The position numbers and the translations under genes were made by a program. A stretch of 38,947 nt of DNA from positions 1-38,947 of the forward strand of contig JACAEP010000023.1 of NCBI GenBank assembly GCA_013388795.1. The letters run 5' to 3'. Under the pieces are notes generated by a model that saw nothing but the letters and a program-made list of their open reading frames with translations, did not search any database and was not told where the DNA came from. Below are positions 34,277-38,947 of this stretch, piece after piece. The stretch is from Chloroflexota bacterium (GTDB lineage Bacteria; Chloroflexota; Anaerolineae; Anaerolineales; Villigracilaceae). Each line of letters begins with the position of its first letter. The stretch's first letter is position 1.

Positions 34277-34305
34277 TTAACAATTGTTGCAATTTGGGTT
34301 AACAT
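34277..34305 (+). promoter_or_regulatory. Promoter giving a leaderless MBL-hydrolase message
   Basis: TTAACA (34277-34282), 17-bp spacer, TAACAT (34300-34305), then 6 nt to ATG 34312. The spacing equals that of alaX. No Shine-Dalgarno. The -35 lies within CAATT/AATTG inverted repeats that could be an operator. Confidence 0.7.
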
Positions 34306-34311
34306 GTGCGC

Positions 34312-35067
34312 ATGGCAAAAGTCATTATCCTTGGGGCATCAAACGCGATCCCTACCATGCAAAGCGAGAATACGCACATGGCCATTGTCGGCTCAGAGCG
34401 GATGGCGCTGATTGATTCGGTCAGCAACCCAATTCTGAGACTCGAACAAGCCGGGCTTGATTTCAATGATCTCACCGATATCATCATCACACACTTTCAC
34501 CCCGACCATGTCTCCGGGCTGCCGTTGCTGCTCATGGGTATGTGGCTGATGGGCAGAAAGAAACCGCTTAACATCTATGGTTTGCATTACACCCTAGACC
34601 GGGTGGAAGGCTTAATGGGCTTTTATAACTGGTCGGAATGGCCTGATTTTTTTCCAGTTGTTTTTTATCGCATCCCCACTCGTGAGAAAACCCTTGTTCT
34701 CGATTGCCCCGACTTTCTCATTCACGCTTCGCCGGTTCGCCATATGATTCCCAATATTGGATTGCGGGTGGAGTTTCCACAAAGCCGAAAGGTGATGGCA
34801 TTTTCCTGTGATACCGAGCCTTGTGATGAGGTTGTGCGCCTCAGTGAAGGAGCAGACGTTCTCATTCACGAAGCGACCGGCGAGTCGCCTGGGCATTCTT
34901 CGGCGGAGCAGGCGGGCTGCATTGCCTCACAAGCCGAAGTGAAGCGACTGTATCTCATTCACTATCCCACTGGCCGGTATGCCAAAGGCGACCCGGTTTC
35001 CGAGGCATCAAAGACCTATGCGGGTGAAATTCAACTTGCCAAAGATTTCATGGCGCTGGAGTTTTAA
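34312..35067 (+). CDS. MBL-fold metallo-hydrolase (RNase Z-like)
   Basis: Binuclear zinc hydrolase, 251 residues. The metal motif is THFHPDHVSG (His-x-His-x-Asp-His), with SPVRHMIPNIG supplying the next His, FSCDTEPCDEV the bridging Asp and LIHYP the last His. MBL beta-lactamase-like ordering is complete. It resembles RNase Z and the arylsulfatase-like branch but lacks a clear exosite arm, so tRNA 3' processing is possible, not shown. I choose ATG 34312 over GTG 34306 because the -10 element ends at 34305. The gene is alone and followed by a hairpin. Confidence 0.88.
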   Translation: MAKVIILGASNAIPTMQSENTHMAIVGSERMALIDSVSNPILRLEQAGLDFNDLTDIIITHFHPDHVSGLPLLLMGMWLMGRKKPLNIYGLHYTLDRVEGLMGFYNWSEWPDFFPVVFYRIPTREKTLVLDCPDFLIHASPVRHMIPNIGLRVEFPQSRKVMAFSCDTEPCDEVVRLSEGADVLIHEATGESPGHSSAEQAGCIASQAEVKRLYLIHYPTGRYAKGDPVSEASKTYAGEIQLAKDFMALEF

Positions 35068-35068
35068 G

Positions 35069-35091
35069 AAATCCCCTCACTAAGGGGATTT
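35069..35091. terminator. Hairpin between convergent MBL and HNH genes
   Basis: Perfect 9-bp stem (35069-35077 with 35083-35091), loop CACTA, A-rich and T-rich flanks on either side. It serves both converging transcripts. Confidence 0.75.
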
Positions 35092-35095
35092 GAAT

Positions 35096-35599
35096 TTACC
35101 AGCCGGAAATATACGGCGCCCATTCCTGATTATCCGACAGATGCTTGCCAAAGATATACGCCGCATTGGCGGGCGGCTCATGTGGAATGTGCAAAAGATG
35201 CATATGCGCCTCCTCCACTTTGCGCCCACCCTTGCGATGATTGCACGATGAACACGCTGTGACCAAATTCGTCCAAATGTGTTTACCGCCCATGTGACGC
35301 GGAATGACATGGTCGATTGTTAGGCTGCCCTCATGCTTGCCGCAATACTGGCAGGTATAATTGTCACGCCTGAAGACTTCGCGGCGCGTTAATTTGACGC
35401 GTGGGCGCGGACGATGAATTTGCGTTTCAAGCCGAATAACCGATGGACGAGGAATAAGCTGTGAAATAGTGCGGATGTGTCCGCGTCCGTTTGCGATCAT
35501 ACCGGCTTTTCCCGCAAGGATCAAAGTGACTGCCCGTCGTGTCGAACAGACATGAATCGGCTCAAAGTTTGCATTGAGCACCAGCACGGGTTCGTTCAT
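35096..35599 (-). CDS. HNH endonuclease-domain protein
   Basis: 167 residues. The HNH/treble-clef core is CQYCGKHEGSLTIDHVIPRH (20 residues quoted; Cys pair, Asp-His), followed by NLVTACSSCNHRKGG, so two Cys-x2-Cys zinc ligands and the catalytic His-Asn-His set are complete. N-terminal LNANFEPIHVCSTRRAVTL is typical of a widespread single-domain family near DNA repair genes. ATG 35599 is preferred: the longer ATG 35629 would lie upstream of the TATAAT (35626-35621). No toxin or restriction partner is next to it, so a housekeeping or repair role is likelier than phage defence. Confidence 0.88.
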   Translation of the reverse strand: MNEPVLVLNANFEPIHVCSTRRAVTLILAGKAGMIANGRGHIRTISQLIPRPSVIRLETQIHRPRPRVKLTRREVFRRDNYTCQYCGKHEGSLTIDHVIPRHMGGKHIWTNLVTACSSCNHRKGGRKVEEAHMHLLHIPHEPPANAAYIFGKHLSDNQEWAPYISGW

Positions 35600-35620
35600 A
35601 AGGTTCCGGTAACTCGCGTG

Positions 35621-35626
35621 ATTATA
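35621..35626 (-). promoter_or_regulatory. -10 element of the HNH gene
   Basis: TATAAT on the minus strand, directly preceded by TG, giving the same TGTATAAT 8-mer as other promoters here. The leader would be about 14 nt. No clear -35. Confidence 0.6.
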
Positions 35627-35683
35627 CATCCAGAATGTTAAATCGGCTTAAACGCCCATTGACATATCATTGCAGGAGAAAAT

Positions 35684-36577
35684 ATGAATATCATGATCTC
35701 TGGCGGCACGGGTTTGCTCGGAACCGCCCTGACCCAATCCTTTCTTGCAGAGGGGTACAAAGTGTTTATCCTTTCGCGCAGCGATACAAAACGGTCTGAC
35801 GTTGAAATTATAAAATGGGACGCGCGCACTACCAATGGATGGGGGCATCTCATCAACGAAATGGACGCGGTCATTCACCTTGCAGGACGAAACACTGCCG
35901 CCTGGCCCTGGACTGCCGCAAAGAAAAAATCCTTTGAAGATTCACGCATCCTGCCCGGACTTGCGCTTGCTCAAGCCATTCGGGAGTCCACTCACCGCCC
36001 AAGCCTTTTTGTGCAAGTTTCCGGCATCAATCATTACGGGTTGCAAGGCGATCTGGCCGATGAATCCACTGCGCCTGGCGACGATTTCCTCGCCCATCTA
36101 ACCGTCAAATGGGAAGGCGCCACCCAATCTGTCGAAGAATGTGGCGCGCGCAGGCTGGTTTTACGCACCTCCCCTGTGCTTTCCAAAGATAGTCTGATCA
36201 TGAAATTGATCGCCTTGCCAGTGCAATTATTCGTTGGCGGCCCCATCGGCTCTGGCAAACAAGCCTTCCCGTGGATTCATATCAAAGATTGGGTAGGCGC
36301 TGTCCGTTTTTTGATGGCAAATGAAAGCGCGCACGGCGTCTATAATATGATTGCGCCTGCGCAAACTTCCCTGGCTGATTTTACCAAGGCGCTTGCCAAT
36401 GTATTGCATCGTCCTTATTGGTTTCCTGTTCCTGCATTCTTCATGCGGAACGTTTTGGGTGAAATGAGCGTCTTGATCCTCGAAGGAAGGTTTTCCCAGC
36501 CTAGGCGTTTGCTTGAGTCCGGGTACACGTTCCAGTTTCCGGGTCCGCGCGAGGCGTTGATAGATTTGTTTGGCTAA
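35684..36577 (+). CDS. TIGR01777-family NAD(P)-dependent epimerase-like protein
   Basis: 297 residues, Rossmann fold of the short-chain/epimerase type. The N-terminal dinucleotide motif is ISGGTGLLGTALTQ, followed by VIHLAGRN and the catalytic region VSGINHYGLQGD. The C-terminal part (YWFPVPAFFMRNVLGEMS) is the DUF1731 end of the YfcH/SulA-like TIGR01777 family. The natural substrate of this family is not known. GCAGGAGAAA is 5 nt before ATG 35684. It is divergent from the HNH gene and followed 20 nt later by a lipoprotein gene. Confidence 0.9.
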   Translation: MNIMISGGTGLLGTALTQSFLAEGYKVFILSRSDTKRSDVEIIKWDARTTNGWGHLINEMDAVIHLAGRNTAAWPWTAAKKKSFEDSRILPGLALAQAIRESTHRPSLFVQVSGINHYGLQGDLADESTAPGDDFLAHLTVKWEGATQSVEECGARRLVLRTSPVLSKDSLIMKLIALPVQLFVGGPIGSGKQAFPWIHIKDWVGAVRFLMANESAHGVYNMIAPAQTSLADFTKALANVLHRPYWFPVPAFFMRNVLGEMSVLILEGRFSQPRRLLESGYTFQFPGPREALIDLFG

Positions 36578-36597
36578 GGCGAAGGAGAAAAAAGTCC

Positions 36598-37269
36598 ATG
36601 AAAAAACCTCTCATTGTTTTATTGGTGTTGCTTTCTGCTTGTGCCCCTGCTCAGGATGCCCAAGTTGTTCTTCCAGAATTGCTTCCCACTGCCACGGCGT
36701 ACATTGATCCATCTTACCCGACGGCGGCAGCAAACGTCAGCACATCACAACAGACGGCTGCCGGAATCAATGTCAATATGGAGCGCGCATGGATGGAAGG
36801 CAAGAATGTAAATGCCGATGTTTGTTTTACCCTGCCCGATGCATCCGATTGGACGATTTGGTCGGCGAGTTTGTCTTACAACGGCGTGGTTTTGCAGGAA
36901 TATGGCGCGACCTTGCGTACCATTCAAGAACCGGCAAACGCGCAACCAGGTTTGCGTTGTGATACATTGACCTTTGTTGTTCCCCCCGACGCCGATCTGA
37001 CCAATGCGGTTCTCAACATTGAAGCGATTTCTGCGCTGCCCCAGCCCGGCGATTACTGCGATGTTTATCTGCCCAAGATCCAACAAGCCATGCTGGAGCG
37101 GGGAACGGGGGTTTTCGTTGATTGTGTGGATGTCCACGGTGTCATGACCATGCAAATCCTTTCCAAGCCTGCCGAGATGTCTCAAGAACAGGCGGAACAA
37201 CTTGTTTACAGTGAAGAATTCTATACGCTGTACGGCCCGTGGAGTTTCCCTTTCAATTTGTCGCAATAA
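36598..37269 (+). CDS. Putative lipoprotein
   Basis: No named family. 223 residues with signal peptide MKKPLIVLLVLLSAC; the lipobox is LSAC and lipidation at Cys15 is expected, using the lgt and lspA products of this window. A Pro/Thr-rich stretch follows (ELLPTATAYIDPSYPTAA). The mature part has four Cys (CFTL, RCDTL, YCDVYL, DCVDV) that could make two disulfides and looks mostly beta. GAAGGAG lies before ATG 36598. Its stop at 37267-37269 lies inside the tyrS promoter, so the two genes overlap in DNA but not in message. Confidence 0.78.
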   Translation: MKKPLIVLLVLLSACAPAQDAQVVLPELLPTATAYIDPSYPTAAANVSTSQQTAAGINVNMERAWMEGKNVNADVCFTLPDASDWTIWSASLSYNGVVLQEYGATLRTIQEPANAQPGLRCDTLTFVVPPDADLTNAVLNIEAISALPQPGDYCDVYLPKIQQAMLERGTGVFVDCVDVHGVMTMQILSKPAEMSQEQAEQLVYSEEFYTLYGPWSFPFNLSQ

Positions 37270-37286
37270 ATTTCTTGATGTATAAT
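37258..37286 (+). promoter_or_regulatory. Promoter of the tyrS leader
   Basis: TTGTCG (37258-37263), 17-bp spacer, TATAAT (37281-37286), with TG directly before the -10. Predicted start at 37293-37294, the first base of the leader ATG. It overlaps the end of the lipoprotein gene. Confidence 0.8.
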
Positions 37287-37293
37287 ACCGAAT

Positions 37294-37341
37294 ATGGCCG
37301 GCACATTTTTCACCAGTCGCTGCTATTATTATCACCCATAA
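37294..37341 (+). CDS. tyrS leader peptide (three consecutive Tyr codons)
   Basis: A 15-codon frame reads MAGTFFTSRCYYYHP and stops at TAA. The tyrosine codons TAT TAT TAT (37324-37332) lie three to five codons before the stop. TATAAT ends 7 nt before the ATG, so the message has no 5' leader and translation would begin on the terminal AUG. Just after the stop begins an antiterminator strand (37346). A ribosome stalled on any Tyr codon covers only up to about 37344 and leaves that strand free; a ribosome at the stop covers it. This is the design of amino-acid attenuation, for the cognate aminoacyl-tRNA synthetase. Too short for coding statistics; the evidence is the fit of all elements. Confidence 0.78.
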   Translation: MAGTFFTSRCYYYHP

Positions 37342-37345
37342 CTTG

Positions 37346-37384
37346 CCGCGGTGGTGTGATATGAACGCGCCCCCATCATCGCGG
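37346..37384 (+). promoter_or_regulatory. tyrS antiterminator
   Basis: CCGCGGTGGTG (37346-37356) pairs with CATCATCGCGG (37374-37384): eleven pairs without a gap, two of them G-U. The helix encloses the 5' arm of the terminator and takes its loop and two bases of its 3' arm, so both cannot form at once. Confidence 0.72.
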
Positions 37385-37398
37385 GCGCGTTTTTGTTT
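37364..37398 (+). terminator. tyrS leader terminator (attenuator)
   Basis: Nine perfect pairs (37364-37372 with 37383-37391), 10-nt loop, then TTTTTGTTTG, 43 nt before the tyrS start. It follows no complete protein gene of its own message except the leader peptide, which marks it as a regulatory terminator. Confidence 0.88.
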
Positions 37399-37440
37399 GT
37401 ATATTATGACCCTAAAGAGGTCTGGCATAAGGAGAAACGA

Positions 37441-38652
37441 ATGACCATCGAGGAACAGGTCGAGTTACTGATGCAGGGAACCGACTATGGCGACGAAGAA
37501 CTGCAAAAAGCCATGGCTGCTGAATTGCGCGAGCGCTTAAAGCTTGCGGAAAAAGAAAAGCGCCCCTTGCGCGTATATTGCGGTTATGACCCGACATCGA
37601 CAGACTTGCATTTAGGTCACACCATTTCCATGCGCAAATTGCGCCAGTTTCAGGATTTAGGCCATGAAGTGACCTTCCTCATTGGGAATTACACTGCGTT
37701 GGTCGGCGACCCTTCGGATAAGAACAAGGCGCGACCTATTTTGACCCAGGAACAAGTTGCCGAGAATGCCAAAACCTATGCCGAACAGGCATTCCGTGTT
37801 TTAGATAAGACAAAGACCAAGGTTCGCTATAACAGTGAGTGGTTGTCTCATTTAAGTCTGGTTGATCTGATACGGCTTGGACAGAATTTTACGGTCCAGC
37901 AGTTTCTGGCGCGTGAGAATTTTGCCAAGCGGCTTGATAAAGGCGAGCCGATCTATCTGCATGAAACTTTCTACGCCTTGATGCAGGGGTATGATGCCGC
38001 CGCGATGAATACGGATATTCAGGTGGGCGGTTCGGATCAATTATTCAATATTATTGTGGCTGGCCGAAAATTACAGGAGGCGCTGGGTCAAAAGCCTTTG
38101 GTGGGTATTATCACAGGCATTCTGCCCGGCACCGATGGCACACAGCGCATGTCCAAGTCTACGGGCAATATTGTACCGATCAATACGGGGGCAGACGATA
38201 TGTTTGGAAAGTTAATGTCTGTTCCTGATTCGGCGATGGGAACCTACATGCGGCTTGTGACTCGTTTCAGCCCGCATGAGATTGCGCAGATCGAAACCGA
38301 TGTGGCAGCCGGCGTCCTGCATCCGCGTGATGCGAAGATGAAAATGGCAAAGGAAATTACCAGCATCTTCTACACTGATGAGGAAGCTGTTGCGGCTCAA
38401 GATCATTTCATCAAGATGTTTCAGCAAAAGGAAATCCCGGATGAAATGCCAGAGTACAAACTTAAATCTGGTCAGACCGTTGTGGATGTGATCCTTGCAG
38501 CCAATATGGCAGAGAGTAAAAGCAAGGCGCGCCAACTGATTGACCAGAAGGGCGTGCGCCTGGATGGGGAAGTGCTGGAACGTGGTGATGCAGTTTTCCC
38601 ACACCCTGGTGTGTTGCAAGTCGGTAAACGCCGATTCTTGCGTGTAAAGTAA
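37441..38652 (+). CDS. tyrS: Tyrosyl-tRNA synthetase
   Basis: Charges tRNA(Tyr). 403 residues: class I catalytic core with the HIGH motif as HLGHTIS (about residue 60), the tyrosine-binding region GYDPTSTDLHLGH and QGYDAAAMNTDIQVGGSDQ (19 residues), the KMSKS motif as RMSKSTGN, and a C-terminal S4 domain (SKSKARQLIDQKGVRLDGE). The HLGH and RMSKS forms match the TyrRS group of many Gram-positive-like and Chloroflexota bacteria. Start is ATG 37441 with ATAAGGAG upstream; a longer in-frame start at 37393 falls in the attenuator. No T-box is present. Expression is likely controlled by the leader peptide attenuator. Confidence 0.96.
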   Translation: MTIEEQVELLMQGTDYGDEELQKAMAAELRERLKLAEKEKRPLRVYCGYDPTSTDLHLGHTISMRKLRQFQDLGHEVTFLIGNYTALVGDPSDKNKARPILTQEQVAENAKTYAEQAFRVLDKTKTKVRYNSEWLSHLSLVDLIRLGQNFTVQQFLARENFAKRLDKGEPIYLHETFYALMQGYDAAAMNTDIQVGGSDQLFNIIVAGRKLQEALGQKPLVGIITGILPGTDGTQRMSKSTGNIVPINTGADDMFGKLMSVPDSAMGTYMRLVTRFSPHEIAQIETDVAAGVLHPRDAKMKMAKEITSIFYTDEEAVAAQDHFIKMFQQKEIPDEMPEYKLKSGQTVVDVILAANMAESKSKARQLIDQKGVRLDGEVLERGDAVFPHPGVLQVGKRRFLRVK

Positions 38653-38655
38653 ACA

Positions 38656-38688
38656 AAAACGAGTCTCATTCATAGAGAGCCTCGTTTT
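38656..38688 (+). terminator. Terminator after tyrS
   Basis: AAAACGAG with CTCGTTTT (38656-38663 with 38681-38688) and an inner TCTC/GAGA stem, followed by ACTTATT. It begins 4 nt after the tyrS stop. Confidence 0.75.
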
Positions 38689-38711
38689 ACTTATTCGGGT
38701 ATCCATTGGTA

Positions 38712-38827
38712 AAAAAAACAGACTCTCTTAAGAGTCTGTTTTCTTTAGAGGCGTCGACGGGATTTGCGAAGTCCCTGTGGGAAACTTGTGAATGAGGGTT
38801 TTGCAGAGCCTTGTTGCGGGCGTCGTG
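38712..38827. repeat. 116-bp tandem direct repeat, unit 1
   Basis: Identical to unit 2 (38832-38947) except at 38726 (T against C at 38846). The units are 120 bp apart with a TGAT spacer. Each holds a hairpin at its left end and an 81-bp GC-richer stretch. Confidence 0.95.
38715..38742. terminator. Hairpin in repeat unit 1
   Basis: Perfect 12-bp stem (38715-38726 with 38731-38742), loop CTTA. On the minus strand it is followed by a run of T (eight A at 38711-38718 on the plus strand, four of them in the stem), so it is a terminator for leftward transcripts. Confidence 0.85.
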
Positions 38828-38834
38828 TGATAAA

Positions 38835-38862
38835 AAAACAGACTCCCTTAAGAGTCTGTTTT
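38835..38862 (-). terminator. Hairpin in repeat unit 2
   Basis: Same hairpin as unit 1 but 11 pairs and a 6-nt loop because of the T to C change at 38846. It lies just downstream of a possible minus-strand stop codon (38867-38865), as expected for a 3' gene end. Confidence 0.75.
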
Positions 38863-38864
38863 CT

Positions 38865-38947
38865 TTAGAGGCGTCGACGGGATTTGCGAAGTCCCTGTGG
38901 GAAACTTGTGAATGAGGGTTTTGCAGAGCCTTGTTGCGGGCGTCGTG
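38865..38947 (-). CDS. Possible C-terminal tail of a minus-strand gene that begins outside the window
   Basis: From 38945 leftward the frame reads 26 codons of basic, low-complexity sequence (RRPQQGSAKPSFTSFPQGLR, ending KSRRRL) to a TAA at 38867-38865, with a terminator hairpin right after it. Such Arg/Pro/Gly/Ser tails occur at the ends of DEAD-box helicases and other RNA-binding proteins. In repeat unit 1 the same codons recur without a start, so that copy would be a dead duplicate of the gene's 3' end. Only the tail is visible, so the gene itself cannot be named. Confidence 0.35.
   Translation of the reverse strand, partial: RRPQQGSAKPSFTSFPQGLRKSRRRL

Larger units (their letters stand above)
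38832..38947. repeat. 116-bp tandem direct repeat, unit 2 (touches window edge)
   Basis: Second unit ends exactly at the last base of the window, so more copies may follow. One substitution from unit 1 turns the top pair of the hairpin into a C-A mismatch. If the window edge is a contig edge, an assembly loop could also give such an ending. Confidence 0.93.

Noticed and set aside
35096-35599. HNH protein as phage-defence or restriction nuclease
   Set aside because: No methylase, immunity or defence partner gene is adjacent; the single-domain family is widespread in ordinary loci.
35658-35663. TTGACA hexamer upstream of the TIGR01777 gene
   Set aside because: A -10 at 17 bp would fall on or beyond the ATG at 35684, so it cannot drive that gene.
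37393-37440. Upstream in-frame start extending tyrS by 16 residues
   Set aside because: It begins in the U-tract of the attenuator and lacks a ribosome site; ATG 37441 has ATAAGGAG.
37270-37440. T-box riboswitch upstream of tyrS
   Set aside because: CCGCGGTGG looks superficially like part of a T-box sequence, but the AGGGTGGNACCGCG word, specifier stem and leader length are absent; the leader-peptide attenuator explains the layout.
38712-38947. CRISPR array
   Set aside because: Units are 116 bp with a 4-bp spacer, not short repeats with unique spacers, and no cas gene is visible.

Overview
The window reads like the chromosome of an aerobic or facultative member of the Chloroflexota, most likely class Anaerolineae. 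This is inferred from protein character: a fused heme A/heme O synthase, a Pro/Thr-rich extracellular tail, the sigma factor, and the many 'TM region plus GAF' regulators. No rRNA or tRNA gene is present to confirm it. Gene density is high, both strands are used, and almost every convergent pair is separated by a perfect hairpin.

Layout. 1-5.2 kb (+): the end of a cytochrome c oxidase operon, with subunit I (cut by the window edge), a subunit IV-III fusion, a SCO copper chaperone, a small cupredoxin-like membrane protein, SURF1, and a CtaA(half)-CtaB fusion. 5.2-8.0 kb (-): a multi-pass membrane protein and the primary sigma factor with a good promoter. 8.2-12.2 kb (-): a four-gene Gld-like ABC exporter operon (ATPase, permease, GldG, DUF4340). 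12.4-19.7 kb (+): a freestanding tRNA-Ala editing protein on a probably leaderless message, a small secreted protein, a long structured leader before a PLP/CBS-domain enzyme, then an overlapping run alr-lspA-lspA-rluD-ltaE. 19.7-22.9 kb (-): a large membrane GAF/HD-GYP protein. 23.0-34.3 kb (+): purine nucleoside phosphorylase, a membrane Ig-like protein, a GNAT, a membrane-tethered regulator with a C-terminal HTH-like segment, a three-S1-domain RNA-binding protein, FtsK, a CDP-alcohol phosphatidyltransferase broken by one in-frame TAA, Lgt, and an ABC ATPase with a permease-SpoIIM fusion. 34.3-38.7 kb: an MBL-fold hydrolase, an HNH protein (-), a TIGR01777 epimerase-like protein, a lipoprotein and tyrS. 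The right edge holds a 116-bp direct tandem repeat.

How genes work together. The first block builds and metallates the terminal oxidase (heme A/O synthesis, CuA delivery, SURF1 assembly). Lgt and two LspA copies serve lipoprotein maturation, and the phosphatidyltransferase beside lgt could supply its phospholipid donor. FtsK, Alr and the SpoIIM-containing exporter touch on division and envelope.

The most notable signal is upstream of tyrS. A consensus promoter starts transcription at, or within a base or so of, the ATG of a 15-codon ORF encoding MAGTFFTSRCYYYHP. Its three consecutive Tyr codons are followed by a stop, an 11-bp antiterminator strand pair and a mutually exclusive intrinsic terminator ahead of tyrosyl-tRNA synthetase. 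This is the full geometry of ribosome-mediated transcription attenuation, read here on a leaderless leader peptide.
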